Made by a program: the position numbers and the translations under genes. From an uncultured Actinomycetes bacterium (GTDB lineage Bacteria; Actinomycetota; Actinomycetes; Nanopelagicales; Nanopelagicaceae): a stretch of DNA of 64,000 bases. The stretch lies in the NCBI GenBank assembly GCA_903838295.1, contig CAILXX010000001.1, positions 1-64,000 of the forward strand, in the 5' to 3' direction. This document shows positions 17,518 to 27,230 of this stretch, one piece after another. How positions within the stretch are numbered: the first letter of the stretch is position 1; the number at the start of each line of letters is the position of its first letter. The notes below the pieces were generated by a model. The model was given only the letters and a program-made list of their open reading frames with translations. It was not told the origin of the DNA and made no database searches.

Positions 17518-20373
17518 GTGGCGCTACGTGAAGAATTCCAGAATCGTCATATTGGTCCAGATGCAAGTGAAGTTAATTCGATGCTCACTGAGTTGGGGGA
17601 GTCCTCGCTCGAAAAATTGATTGAAAAAATAGTTCCCGAAAATATTACGATGGGTAAAAAACTATCTGAACTATTACCCGATGCTATTTCAGAGGTAGCT
17701 GCAGTTAGAAAATTACGTGAGTTTGCAGAAGAGAATGAAATAATGCGTTCATATATCGGAACGGGTTATTACGGGACGATTACCCCACCTGTGGTGTTGA
17801 GGAATATTCTCGAAAATCCAGCTTGGTATACGGCATATACGCCTTATCAACCTGAGATCAGTCAAGGTCGATTGGAAGCAATGTTTGCTTTTCAAACTTT
17901 AATCTGTGATTTAACTGGATTGCCGGTAGCAAACGCATCGATGCTTGATGAGGCGACAAGTGCCGCAGAAGCAATGACTTTAGCGCGCAGAGTCTGGATG
18001 GGTTCGCAGGAGACAGCATTCTTCGTGGATATAAACCTGCATCCTCAGATCAAAGCGGTTATCCATACACGAGCAAAACCACTGAAGATTGCAGTCATAG
18101 AGGGCACCATCGATTCTTTGAAAGATATGCAAGATGCTATTTTTGGGGCAATCATTTCTCAGATATCGACATACGGAGCTGTTGTGGATCTAACAGAGGC
18201 GATTGGGAACATTCACGCGTCGGGAGCTTTGGCGATAGTTGCATCCGATCTATTAGCTCTAACGATTTATAAGTCACCAGGGGAGTACGGAGCAGATGTA
18301 GCAATTGGCTCTGCGCAGCGCTTTGGGGTCCCTATGGGATTTGGTGGACCACATGCGGGATTCATGTCGGTTCGGGAAGGCCTGGAAAGATCTATGCCAG
18401 GACGATTGGTTGGACAAAGCGTTGATACTCACGGTAATCCTGCTTTCCGCTTAGCGCTACAAACCCGTGAACAACATATTCGTCGTGACAAAGCGACATC
18501 AAATATCTGTACCGCACAAGTATTGCTCGCCGTGATATCTGCTTTTTATGCCATGTGGCATGGGCCAGATGGTTTGCAATTTATTGCAACCAGAGTACGT
18601 AACCATACTCATACATTGCGCAAATCGTTAGCCGATAAAGGTTTGAAGGTCGATCAACGAGAGATATTTGATACTGTGGTCGTCTCGCAAATAGATGCAG
18701 ATGCGCTGCTAACAAAAGCGCTAACAGTGGGAATCAATCTGCGGAAAATCTCAGAAGAATCAATTGGAATTACTCTTGATGAGACAGTTACTGAAGAGGA
18801 CCTTGTAGATTTATGTGAACTTTTTGGGGCCAAGGTAATGCAGCCGGATTTAACCTTTGTTGCTTCGTTGCAACGTCGGTCGACATACTTACAGCATCCC
18901 ATATTTACTTCTCATCACTCCGAGACTTCGATGTTACGTTATATCCGAACGCTAGGGGATAGGGATCTGGCTTTGGATCGGACAATGATTCCACTGGGTT
19001 CGTGCACGATGAAATTGAATGCGACAACGGAGATGATTCCAGTGACGTGGCCCGAGTTTTCATCGTTGCATCCATTCGCACCTGCTTCGCAAAGTGGCGG
19101 ATACCGAAGACTGATAAAGGAGCTCTCTGACTGGCTCATTGCTATTACAGGATATGACGCAGTTTCGTTGCAACCCAATGCTGGTTCGCAAGGGGAATTC
19201 GCTGGGCTTTTGGCGATCCGAAATTTCTTGGATCATAAAGGAGAAAATCACAGGGAGATTTGTTTGATCCCATCAAGTGCTCATGGGACCAATGCTGCTA
19301 GCGCGGTCATGGCGGGCATGAAGGTGGTCGTAGTTAAATGTGACGAGGAAGGAAATGTCTCCTTAGATGACATGAAGTCTAAGATCGCAGAGTACGGGGA
19401 TAGGCTGGCCGCATTGATGGTTACGTATCCATCCACACATGGAGTCTTTGAAGTGGCGATATCAGAAATTTGTGGAATGGTCCATGATGCCGGCGGTCAG
19501 GTCTATGTTGATGGAGCAAATCTGAATGCTCTCGTTGGATTAGCGCAACCGGGGAAATTCGGAGCAGATGTTTCACATTTGAATTTACACAAAACTTTTT
19601 GCATTCCCCATGGCGGTGGGGGGCCGGGCGTTGGGCCGGTAATTTGTAGATCCCATCTAGCTCCGTACCTTCCAAATCATCCGATGGATGCAAGTGTTGG
19701 CAGTGCCAGCAGTCCCGGTCCGGTGAGTTCTGCACCTTTTGGATCTGCAAATGTTTTACCTATTTCGTGGACATATATTCAGATGATGGGTGGAGAAGGG
19801 CTAACTCGTGCGACTCAAGTTGCAATTTTATCCGCCAACTATGTGGCTAAGAAATTGGATCCATATTTCCCGGTTCTCTATAAAGGCGCTGGGGGATTTA
19901 TCGCGCACGAGTGCATCGTAGATCTACGCGAAATTACCAAGAGAACGGGCGCGACAGTAGATGATGTTGCAAAGCGCCTCATGGATTACGGATTCCATGC
20001 CCCAACGGTCAGCTTCCCGGTGGCAGGCACTTTGATGATCGAGCCGACGGAGTCTGAGGACCTTGCAGAGTTGGATCGGTTCATCAATGCCATGGTTTCT
20101 ATCCGGGCAGAAATTTCGGATGTAGAGCATGGTGATGTGTCGATCGAAGATTCGCCCATGAGGCATGCGCCTCACACAGATTCTGATCTGCTGCGGCCAG
20201 ATTGGGAGCGAAAATACAGTCGGTTATCGGCTGGATATCCGCAAGGCTTAGATGTAGAAATAGGCCATAAGGGCAAATATTGGCCTCCTGTAGGCCGAAT
20301 TGATGGGGTTTATGGGGATAGGAACCTGATCTGTTCGTGCGCCTCCATTGAAGAGTTGGCAATTAACGGTTAA
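17518..20373 (+). CDS. gcvP: Glycine dehydrogenase (decarboxylating), P protein
   Basis: A 951-aa PLP enzyme that decarboxylates glycine and transfers the aminomethyl group to GcvH. It is a single-chain P protein with two homologous halves. The N-terminal half opens FQNRHIGPD and has MLDEATSAAEAM. The C-terminal half has PLGSCTMKLNA, SAHGTNAASA and the PLP-lysine motif HLNLHKTFCIPHGGGGPG. Length is standard. I chose GTG 17518, preceded by GGGGGAAG; GTG 17503 is five codons upstream. The glycine branch needs GcvT and a lipoamide dehydrogenase, not seen here. It ends convergent with ppm, 23 bp away, with no intrinsic terminator. Confidence 0.95.
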   Translation: MALREEFQNRHIGPDASEVNSMLTELGESSLEKLIEKIVPENITMGKKLSELLPDAISEVAAVRKLREFAEENEIMRSYIGTGYYGTITPPVVLRNILENPAWYTAYTPYQPEISQGRLEAMFAFQTLICDLTGLPVANASMLDEATSAAEAMTLARRVWMGSQETAFFVDINLHPQIKAVIHTRAKPLKIAVIEGTIDSLKDMQDAIFGAIISQISTYGAVVDLTEAIGNIHASGALAIVASDLLALTIYKSPGEYGADVAIGSAQRFGVPMGFGGPHAGFMSVREGLERSMPGRLVGQSVDTHGNPAFRLALQTREQHIRRDKATSNICTAQVLLAVISAFYAMWHGPDGLQFIATRVRNHTHTLRKSLADKGLKVDQREIFDTVVVSQIDADALLTKALTVGINLRKISEESIGITLDETVTEEDLVDLCELFGAKVMQPDLTFVASLQRRSTYLQHPIFTSHHSETSMLRYIRTLGDRDLALDRTMIPLGSCTMKLNATTEMIPVTWPEFSSLHPFAPASQSGGYRRLIKELSDWLIAITGYDAVSLQPNAGSQGEFAGLLAIRNFLDHKGENHREICLIPSSAHGTNAASAVMAGMKVVVVKCDEEGNVSLDDMKSKIAEYGDRLAALMVTYPSTHGVFEVAISEICGMVHDAGGQVYVDGANLNALVGLAQPGKFGADVSHLNLHKTFCIPHGGGGPGVGPVICRSHLAPYLPNHPMDASVGSASSPGPVSSAPFGSANVLPISWTYIQMMGGEGLTRATQVAILSANYVAKKLDPYFPVLYKGAGGFIAHECIVDLREITKRTGATVDDVAKRLMDYGFHAPTVSFPVAGTLMIEPTESEDLAELDRFINAMVSIRAEISDVEHGDVSIEDSPMRHAPHTDSDLLRPDWERKYSRLSAGYPQGLDVEIGHKGKYWPPVGRIDGVYGDRNLICSCASIEELAING

Positions 20374-20396
20374 ATCTTTACTTTACATAATGTAGA

Positions 20397-21113
20397 TTAT
20401 CGGCGATAAATCATTCGCTGGAAACCCCAAGCGGTGGTCTTTAACCAGGCCTCAAATACAATGGCTCTGCTCATCTTTGATTCCCCTGCAGTTCTCTCTA
20501 CAAATGTGATCGGCACTTGGGCAATCCGTCGAGAATTTTGCTCGGCTATCAAGACGATTTCGATTTGAAAGCCATAACCTAAAGTGCGCAATTGAGATCC
20601 CAAAACTAGTTTCACTAAATCCGAGCTCAGGACACGATATCCACTTGTTAGGTCCTTGTAAGGCAATTTGAGAAGCACTGAGGCGTACCTCGTACCAAAG
20701 CGAGAAATCAGGCGACGTCCTGTCGGCCAATTAACGACCTGTCCACCTGGCATCCATCTAGTTCCAATTACTAAATCCGACTCTTGGGCGGCGGCCAACA
20801 TTATGGGCAATTGCTCTGGTTGATGGCTGCCATCGGCATCCATTTCAACAACTTGCGCATAATCCTGTTCTAGCGCCCAGGCAAAACCGGCTAAGTATGC
20901 AGGCCCCAATCCATTTTTCTCACTTCGGTGCAAAACGAAGGTTTGTGAATTTCTGGCAGCTTCGGCAATTTCTCCAGTGCCGTCAGGAGAGTTGTCGTCA
21001 ACGACCAAAATATCGATATTCGGAACAGCTGACCTGATCCGCGTAATTACATCCATGAGATTTGCAGATTCGTTATAGGTTGGAATCACAACTAGGGTTT
21101 TTGGTATTACCAT
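20397..21113 (-). CDS. Polyprenol monophosphomannose synthase-like GT2 glycosyltransferase
   Basis: A 238-aa family 2 glycosyltransferase. Motifs are LVVIPTYNESANLMDV at the N-terminus, ILVVDDNSPDGTGEIA (nucleotide-binding Asp pair) and VVEMDADGSHQPEQLP (metal-binding DxD-like). It resembles the cytosolic Ppm1/DPM1 domain that transfers mannose from GDP-mannose to polyprenyl phosphate for lipoglycan or glycoprotein mannosylation. The membrane-bound N-acyltransferase (Lnt) domain fused to Ppm1 in mycobacteria is absent. It overlaps the exonuclease gene by 7 nt and ends a minus-strand run from pafB. Sugar specificity is inferred. Confidence 0.87.
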   Translation of the reverse strand: MVIPKTLVVIPTYNESANLMDVITRIRSAVPNIDILVVDDNSPDGTGEIAEAARNSQTFVLHRSEKNGLGPAYLAGFAWALEQDYAQVVEMDADGSHQPEQLPIMLAAAQESDLVIGTRWMPGGQVVNWPTGRRLISRFGTRYASVLLKLPYKDLTSGYRVLSSDLVKLVLGSQLRTLGYGFQIEIVLIAEQNSRRIAQVPITFVERTAGESKMSRAIVFEAWLKTTAWGFQRMIYRR

Positions 21114-22006
21114 TTTAAAGCCGCAATCATTCGATCAATCGACGCACCTAGTCCATAATCATTTTTATATTCTTGGATCAATTTCATATTTTGGGGTGCT
21201 TTTGGAAGTTCGATTGACATTTCCGGAATAGGTACATCAAGTGCACAGTGAACTAACTTCGGAGCAATCGCACAGTAAGCAGCACCTTCGATCAACTTCT
21301 TGCGAAGATTTGGAGTTAGTCGATCATCTCCCTGCCGCGCAGCCAGTAAAGCTTCATCAAGAGTGGTGAATGCGTTTGCAATTATTGCCGCACCCTTTTC
21401 GCCAATGCCTTTTACTCCGGGCAGACCATCTGACGCATCTCCTCTTATCATGGCGAAGAGAGCATATCGATCTCCCGGAATTTCATATCTACGAGCCACC
21501 CATTCTCGGTCAACCAGATCATGATTTGCCAACCCTTTTGCCAAATAAATGATCTTGACTCGCCTTTTATCATCAACCAATTGAAAAAGATCGCGATCAC
21601 CTGTAGCAACAAATGTCGGCCCACGTTCTTTTACGCTTAAAGTAGCCATGATGTCGTCAGCCTCATAATCATCAACACCCAACATTGGCAACCCAAAAGC
21701 CTCTAGAACATCTAGAAGGACTGGAATCTGTGGAGCTAAAGTATCCGGTTCCTCTTCTTCGCCAGATTCATCGATTCGATTTGCTTTGTAGCCAGGGAAA
21801 AGTTCTACGCGCCAACTGGGGCGCCAATCCCCCTCTAGGCAGGCCACTACACGTGATGGATCGTATTGTGAGATCAGTTTCGCGGACATATCCAAGAAGC
21901 CTCGGATCGCATTAACTGGCTGACCGTCCGGCGCGACCAACGTGTCGGGCATTCCATAATATGCGCGGTACCAGAGTGAAGCACTGTCTAGGAGTAAGAG
22001 CGTCAT
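21107..22006 (-). CDS. 5'-3' exonuclease (PIN/FEN-like)
   Basis: A 299-aa nuclease of the Pol I 5'-3' exonuclease/FEN family. The PIN-like active-site acidic residues are visible in LLLDSASLWYRAYYGMP, VDDYEADDIMATL and FVATGDRDLFQLVDD. A helix-3-turn-helix follows in GDASDGLPGVKGIGEKGAAI (about residues 185-204). It would remove 5' flaps or RNA primers, separately from DNA polymerase I. Such stand-alone genes lie next to helY in several actinobacteria. Its ATG overlaps the helY stop (ATGA at 22003-22006). Nothing unusual in length. Confidence 0.9.
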   Translation of the reverse strand: MTLLLLDSASLWYRAYYGMPDTLVAPDGQPVNAIRGFLDMSAKLISQYDPSRVVACLEGDWRPSWRVELFPGYKANRIDESGEEEEPDTLAPQIPVLLDVLEAFGLPMLGVDDYEADDIMATLSVKERGPTFVATGDRDLFQLVDDKRRVKIIYLAKGLANHDLVDREWVARRYEIPGDRYALFAMIRGDASDGLPGVKGIGEKGAAIIANAFTTLDEALLAARQGDDRLTPNLRKKLIEGAAYCAIAPKLVHCALDVPIPEMSIELPKAPQNMKLIQEYKNDYGLGASIDRMIAALKW

Positions 22007-24375
22007 GCGACGATACCTGCATAGGAAATAATGCCACGATCAATGCGCTTGAGCGCATCATCAACGGTCTGGCTTAGATGCGGTGATGCATTGCCAATTT
22101 GTCGCAATAAATCAATGATCTGTTTCATAGATCGGACGAAGTCTCCGACGGTTAGTTCTGTTCCACGCAGAATTGAACCCAGAGAGTGTCCGCTCGCCCA
22201 TCGAAATGCAGCACTGCAGAAAGCAAGATCTGGCTCTCTCATTGGTTCTAATCCCACATCCGTCTCATCCGCATGAATGGATAGCCACCTCGTTACCAGG
22301 TCGCCTAAGACTTCTTCTATCGCCCCTTTGGGAACTTTTGGACTCTCATCCTTTCGCGACTCAAACACTAATGCTGAAAGTACAGAAACCATCTCTGGAC
22401 CGTTAAGCGTGTCAAAACTTCCACTTTTGATCATTTCTGCGATGAGTAGGTCAGTCTCTCCATAGATCTTCGCTAGCAACTCCCCCCACGAACTGATGTG
22501 TCCGTCATTAAGATATCCATATTTTTCCAACATCACTTGGACTAAATCAAAACGTTTAGCAATTAGGTCAGTTCTACTAGAGACCCGATCCGATAACCCT
22601 TTCGTCTCCCGAATCAAGCGATCTGCCCGCTCGGCGATTCGAGAATGTGTCTCCCGCTCACCACAGCTATGACACGGATGTCTCTTTAAAGATCGTCTGG
22701 CTTCTATGAGTTCATCTTCGGCCAATATCCGCTTGGCTTTGGACAATTTTGCAAACGACTTCTCTATGGCTTTAATCTCTGCGCGAATTGATGCATACTC
22801 TAGGAAATCACCTGCATGGCATGTCATTGATTCATGCAGCTCTTGGATAGCGGAATTGTTTCGCTTAATCTGACGAGCTAACCCAACTACTGCCTTATCG
22901 GCTTGATATTGTGCGAAGGAAGACTCTAGAGATGCTCTTGCTCTGGCGGCGCCAAATCGTGAAATCAAATTAATGGTCATGTTATAGGTTGGCTTGAAGC
23001 TGCTCTTTAACGGATATGTTCGCGTTGATGCCAGACCAGCAACTGAACCTGAATCAATTTCCTTGCTCCAGAGGATTACGGCGTTTCCTTCTATATCGAT
23101 TCCTCGCCGCCCTGCGCGTCCAGTCAGTTGCGTAAATTCACCTGCCGATATGGCCACATGAGCTTCACCATTCCATTTTGTGAGTTTTTCCAGAACCACG
23201 GTTCTCGCGGGCATGTTTATACCCAAGGCTAAAGTCTCTGTTGCAAAGACGCATTTAATTAGGCCACGTTGAAACAATTCTTCTACTGTCTCTTTAAATG
23301 AAGGCAACAATCCAGCATGGTGTGCCGCAATTCCGCGCTCTAAACCTTCTAACCATTCATGGAAACCGAGTACAACCAAATCTTCCTCGGGAATATTCGA
23401 TGTACTCCTAAAAACAACTTCTCGTATCTGGCTACGTTCTTCGGCATTGGTCAGTCGAATACCCGCAGCCAAACATTGGTGTACCGCCGCGGAGCAGGCA
23501 TTTCGAGAGAATATGAAGGTGATTGCCGGAAGGAGACCCTCTCGGTCGAGTTTCCCAATGACATCCGCTCGACCAAGTTGCTTGATACTGGGCTTATCGT
23601 TCCAACCGTTACCTCGATTTTTGGCAGAATTAGAATAGCCATTCCTGGTTTTTCGAAAACTATCCTTTTCTAAACGTATGATCTCAGGATTGACCTTTCC
23701 GTCGGCCATGAAAAGATCCAGAAGTTGGTTTTCGAAGAGCACGTGCTGGTAAAGGGGTACCGGTCGATTTTCTGAAACGATCACATCGGTGTTACCACGT
23801 ACCTCGTTGAGCCAGTCACCGAACTCCTCAGCGTTTGAAACTGTTGCCGACAGTGATGCTACCTGGATGTCCTCGGAAAGGTGGATGAGAATTTCTTCCC
23901 ATACAGCTCCGCGGAATTTGTCAGCCAAATAATGGACTTCGTCCATAACAACGAACTGTAGGTTGTTGAGAGTTCGTGAATTTGCATAAATCATGTTCCG
24001 CAAGACTTCTGTGGTCATCACGACTATTGGCGCTTCAGAATTGATACTGGTATCTCCGGTTAGCAGTCCGACGTTATCTTCGCCGAACATCTCCTTGAAA
24101 TCTGCGAATTTTTGATTTGATAGCGCCTTGATCGGAGCCGTGTAAAAGCATTTCTTTCCAGTTTCCATGGCCAAATAGGCAGCGAATTCGCCAACAACGG
24201 TCTTGCCTGCGCCGGTGGGTGCCGCGACGAGTACTCCTCTCCCAGCCTCCAAAGAATGGCATCCAGCGATCTGGAACTCATCCAATGGGAAATCGAACTT
24301 CGATGCGAAACTCAAACTGCTTTTGAAGGAGTTGCGCTCCTTCGCTTGGGCGTAGCGTTCGGCCGGAGTACTCAT
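22003..24375 (-). CDS. helY: Ski2-like DEAD/DEAH-box helicase HelY
   Basis: A 790-aa superfamily 2 helicase. Walker A VAAPTGAGKTVVGEFAA is near residue 50. The DEVH box is VVMDEVHYLADKFRG, motif III SLSATVSNAEEFGDW, motif V ALGINMPARTVV, and motif VI TGRAGRRGIDIEG. The C-terminus resembles the DSHCT domain of Mtr4/Ski2 proteins. It also contains a CHSCGERETHSR cysteine pair. Bacterial HelY is thought to unwind RNA or RNA-DNA hybrids; the substrate is unproven. At 790 aa it is somewhat shorter than mycobacterial HelY (about 900 aa). It overlaps dagK and the exonuclease by 4 nt on either side. It lies in the conserved pafBC-tatAC-helY block. Confidence 0.93.
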   Translation of the reverse strand: MSTPAERYAQAKERNSFKSSLSFASKFDFPLDEFQIAGCHSLEAGRGVLVAAPTGAGKTVVGEFAAYLAMETGKKCFYTAPIKALSNQKFADFKEMFGEDNVGLLTGDTSINSEAPIVVMTTEVLRNMIYANSRTLNNLQFVVMDEVHYLADKFRGAVWEEILIHLSEDIQVASLSATVSNAEEFGDWLNEVRGNTDVIVSENRPVPLYQHVLFENQLLDLFMADGKVNPEIIRLEKDSFRKTRNGYSNSAKNRGNGWNDKPSIKQLGRADVIGKLDREGLLPAITFIFSRNACSAAVHQCLAAGIRLTNAEERSQIREVVFRSTSNIPEEDLVVLGFHEWLEGLERGIAAHHAGLLPSFKETVEELFQRGLIKCVFATETLALGINMPARTVVLEKLTKWNGEAHVAISAGEFTQLTGRAGRRGIDIEGNAVILWSKEIDSGSVAGLASTRTYPLKSSFKPTYNMTINLISRFGAARARASLESSFAQYQADKAVVGLARQIKRNNSAIQELHESMTCHAGDFLEYASIRAEIKAIEKSFAKLSKAKRILAEDELIEARRSLKRHPCHSCGERETHSRIAERADRLIRETKGLSDRVSSRTDLIAKRFDLVQVMLEKYGYLNDGHISSWGELLAKIYGETDLLIAEMIKSGSFDTLNGPEMVSVLSALVFESRKDESPKVPKGAIEEVLGDLVTRWLSIHADETDVGLEPMREPDLAFCSAAFRWASGHSLGSILRGTELTVGDFVRSMKQIIDLLRQIGNASPHLSQTVDDALKRIDRGIISYAGIVA

Positions 24376-25262
24376 ATGGTTACTACTCTGATTTTCTGCT
24401 CCGATAGTTTTGCATGTATGGGAAGTGGGCCGATCCGTTCGCCATCACCGTAGGCGATCGTTGGAGCCGCAAGACGTATTTCTTTACCGCTCATGAAATG
24501 CACCTTTGGATGGTTGACGTGTGCCCCAAAGAAAACTCGTGGGAAGACAAAAAGTAGGCGAAGCGCCGACACCTTGGCAACATACATGAGTTCAAGAAGG
24601 TCATCATCATTTTTGGCATGTGGGACGATCTTCATTCCTCCCCCATAGGTAGAACCATTTGCGACACATACCAACATCGCATCTACCTTCGTGGTGACAC
24701 CATCAACGCTGATCTCAAAGGGAATAGCCTTACATTTAGCTATCTCCAAAAGAACGGCGACTATATACTTGACCTTGCCCTTGATCAGACGGAAATTATT
24801 CGCCCTCTCGTTTACCAAGGAATCGAATCCAGTACTAATAATCTGGACAAAAGGGTTGCTCTCACCGGATGATTTCACAACTCCAATATCCACGTCGTGA
24901 CTCTTGATTTCTGGTAGCTCTTTAAGTGATTTTAAAATCTTCTGGTGAGTGCGTCCAAAATGATGCACGGTACGAGCAAAATCATTGCCAGTCCCTGCAG
25001 GAAAGATTAAAAGTGGAATTTGATCTTTTACGAGCAGGGGTAAAAGGTCATGGATCAGACCATCCCCGCCAACGGCGCAGAGCACGTCAAACTTTTCATT
25101 TGCTAATTGCTGTGACGTATTGGTGAGAGTCGATTCCAAAGAATTCTCCAATACGTATTCGAAATTCAATTGAAGTTTGTTACATAGCTCACGAACCTCA
25201 TTTCCTACCCTGTTACCTTTTCCGCCGCCAGACTTTGGATTTATAACCAGCAAAATCTTCAC
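24372..25262 (-). CDS. Diacylglycerol kinase-family lipid kinase
   Basis: A 296-aa DAGK/YegS-type kinase. Seen motifs: LLVINPKSGGGKGNRVGNE (residues 4-22), LCAVGGDGLIHDLL (the GGDG catalytic motif), LIFPAGTGNDFARTVHHFG. It would phosphorylate diacylglycerol or a related lipid alcohol at the inner membrane and recycle it to phosphatidate. It starts at GTG 25262, whose first base is the last base of the tatC TAG, and ends overlapping helY. In M. tuberculosis a related gene (Rv2252) lies elsewhere; the place between tatC and helY is a common actinobacterial arrangement. Substrate is inferred from family. Confidence 0.9.
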   Translation of the reverse strand: MKILLVINPKSGGGKGNRVGNEVRELCNKLQLNFEYVLENSLESTLTNTSQQLANEKFDVLCAVGGDGLIHDLLPLLVKDQIPLLIFPAGTGNDFARTVHHFGRTHQKILKSLKELPEIKSHDVDIGVVKSSGESNPFVQIISTGFDSLVNERANNFRLIKGKVKYIVAVLLEIAKCKAIPFEISVDGVTTKVDAMLVCVANGSTYGGGMKIVPHAKNDDDLLELMYVAKVSALRLLFVFPRVFFGAHVNHPKVHFMSGKEIRLAAPTIAYGDGERIGPLPIHAKLSEQKIRVVTI

Positions 25263-26038
25263 TACGATGCCTTACGCAGGCGGCGTCGGTCATTTAAGAT
25301 GGCGATTCCAGCTGCCCCGAAATAGAAGCCAATTAAAGGAATTGCAAGAACAGCCATCGTGAACGGATCACTTGTGGGAATAAATGCCGCGGAGAAGAAA
25401 GTGATGCAAAAAACGGCAAGTCGCCATGGTTTGAGGATTGATTTTCCACTCAAGAGACCGATTGAATTTAGTGCAACTAGGAAAACTGGTAGTTCGAAAG
25501 CAAGGGCGAAGACGAGGATTAGGTGTAAGACGAATGTTAAGTAATCGCTAAACTTGACCAAGTTCGTTAAAGAATGTGGAGTGAAACCGAGAAGGACCTT
25601 CATTGCTACAGGCAATAACCAATATGCCAGATAGGCCCCAGAGAGAAAAAATGGGGTGGCTATTATTATGAATGCAATGGAACGATTTCGTTCTCTGCGA
25701 TTGAGCGCAGGAGCAATAAAAGCCCACAGTTGAAAAATCCAAAACGGTGAAGCTATAAAAATGCCACTCACCAGAGCGACGGTAATTTGTAGGTTTAGCG
25801 GACCAAGCACCCCATCGATGTATAGGACTCCACAATTGGAGCTAGATGATGAGGAAGTTGAGACACGTGCAAGGTCGAGGTTGCAGACCGGCCTAGTTAG
25901 CAGACCGATGATTTTGGTGTAGAAAATCCAACCAACGGAAGAGGAGAGCAATATTGATATTGAAGCAAGAATCAGCCGCTTACGGAGCTCACGAAAATGT
26001 TCGAGCAATGGCATCTTGCCACTATCTGCAGTGGCCAT
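25262..26038 (-). CDS. tatC: Sec-independent protein translocase TatC
   Basis: A 258-aa membrane protein with six predicted helices. The N-terminal signature MPLLEHFRELRKRLILASISI and the LWAFIAPALNRRERNRSIAFI segment are classic TatC features. TatC binds twin-arginine signal peptides and forms the core of the Tat translocon with TatA. It lies 9 nt after tatA, with AGGGG at the tatA stop serving as ribosome binding site. No tatB gene is adjacent; in actinobacteria tatB is usually elsewhere. The C-terminal RRRLRKAS tail is basic and cytoplasmic. Confidence 0.96.
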   Translation of the reverse strand: MATADSGKMPLLEHFRELRKRLILASISILLSSSVGWIFYTKIIGLLTRPVCNLDLARVSTSSSSSSNCGVLYIDGVLGPLNLQITVALVSGIFIASPFWIFQLWAFIAPALNRRERNRSIAFIIIATPFFLSGAYLAYWLLPVAMKVLLGFTPHSLTNLVKFSDYLTFVLHLILVFALAFELPVFLVALNSIGLLSGKSILKPWRLAVFCITFFSAAFIPTSDPFTMAVLAIPLIGFYFGAAGIAILNDRRRLRKAS

Positions 26039-26047
26039 GAAAGGCCC

Positions 26048-26239
26048 CTAGTTGGATGGCGAAGAAGAACCACCATCGGTCTTCTTATCGTCAGGATTCT
26101 TCATCTCGTCTTTAAAGATCTTTAGAGATTTTGCTATTGATTTAGCTGAATCCGGGAGTCGCTTAGCCCCGAACAGCACCACAAGCACGAGAATCAAAAT
26201 CAGAATGTGTGAAGGTCTATCTAATCCGGCCATGATCAT
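26048..26239 (-). CDS. tatA: Sec-independent protein translocase TatA
   Basis: A 63-aa single-span protein. It has the N-terminal membrane helix [20 protein letters not shown], with the FGxxxLP hinge (FGAKRLP), followed by an amphipathic helix ([16 protein letters not shown]) and a short acidic/Ser-rich tail. TatA oligomers form the protein-conducting element of the Tat system. ATG 26239 or ATG 26233 could start it; the difference is two residues. It lies between pafC (61 bp upstream) and tatC (9 bp downstream), the conserved order. Its short C-terminus is consistent with a minimal TatA. Confidence 0.94.
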   Translation of the reverse strand: MIMAGLDRPSHILILILVLVVLFGAKRLPDSAKSIAKSLKIFKDEMKNPDDKKTDGGSSSPSN

Positions 26240-26300
26240 CCAATCTCGAGTATCACTTAATCATACTGTGACGTTGGGGCAAATACTCTTCCTACAAAGT

Positions 26301-27230
26301 CTAGCTTTTGTACTGTGCCAAGGCCTTCTGGGCTCGTTCCTGAACTTCTGAAGAGAGCCATGATGGGTCAAGGACTTCTGCCGAGTACGGAAGTGCGAGG
26401 AGCGTCCTGATAAGCCACTCCCCGGGCTCTATGTTGAGATGGACCGTATAGAACGCCCCATCGAAATCTGTATCAATGACAACTTCATCGTGCGCCTCAA
26501 GGAATGAGAAGCCTTCTCTGGGTAGGCGGATCCGCGAGGTTGCAGATGGTTGTGCACTCTTAGTTATTGATTCACCGATCAATGTGGAGTGGGATTTCGT
26601 CACCGATGTAATTCGGTCCAAACGAAAAGTACGTATTGCATGATCCGTAAGGGAGAGAGCCTGGACGTAACCGATTCCATCCCGGAAATTCAAAGATCTC
26701 GGAGATATCTCTCGCTCTGACTCGCTATCTGATGTGGCGGATAGATATCTAATAGTCAACGTAGTATTTTCGCGAATGCTTTCTGAAATTTCAATGGCAA
26801 ATGGTGACTCTAAGACCGCATTATCAATGGAAACATACCTTGTGTGACTCTCGGATAAGGAGTGCGAGAGTCGAGATTGTAGTTTTTCAATCTTCTCCTT
26901 CTCATGCTCATTTGCGGTGAGATCAAGTAGAAGTGAAAGACCCAAAACGAGGGCTAGACCTTCTATCTGAGTTAAAGACCTAGGACGATCAAGGACTTGC
27001 GGATCTGTGATGGAAACATAATTGGGATCTTCGTAGTCAATGTCAAGCAACTCTAAGTGCGAGTATCCTGGCAAGCCACACATGTGAAGAAGAGAGAGAT
27101 CTTTAGAGATTTGTGTAGGAGTGGTGTCGAACCGGTGCGCGATCTCAGGTATAGATAGCCCTGGGTTTTTTGATAAAAACGGAATCAGATTAAGGGATCG
27201 CGAAACGCGATCTAACGCGGTCTCGCTCAT
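26301..27230 (-). CDS. pafC: WYL-domain transcriptional regulator PafC
   Basis: A 309-aa protein with an N-terminal winged helix-turn-helix (LIPFLSKNPGLSIPEIAHRFDTTPTQISKDLSLLH, residues about 16-50) and a WYL-like domain (around residues 140-215). The canonical WYL triplet is replaced by GYVQA, as often in PafC. A C-terminal WCX-like segment follows. PafB and PafC form a heterodimer that activates most LexA/RecA-independent DNA-damage genes in mycobacteria and binds single-stranded DNA through the WYL domain. It overlaps pafB by 4 nt (ATGA). The proteasome genes that give it its name are missing nearby. Confidence 0.92.
   Translation of the reverse strand: MSETALDRVSRSLNLIPFLSKNPGLSIPEIAHRFDTTPTQISKDLSLLHMCGLPGYSHLELLDIDYEDPNYVSITDPQVLDRPRSLTQIEGLALVLGLSLLLDLTANEHEKEKIEKLQSRLSHSLSESHTRYVSIDNAVLESPFAIEISESIRENTTLTIRYLSATSDSESEREISPRSLNFRDGIGYVQALSLTDHAIRTFRLDRITSVTKSHSTLIGESITKSAQPSATSRIRLPREGFSFLEAHDEVVIDTDFDGAFYTVHLNIEPGEWLIRTLLALPYSAEVLDPSWLSSEVQERAQKALAQYKS

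Noticed and set aside
20384-20394. TACATAATGTA dyad between gcvP and ppm as a terminator
   Set aside because: The 5-bp arms are too short and too AT-rich, and no T run follows on either strand.
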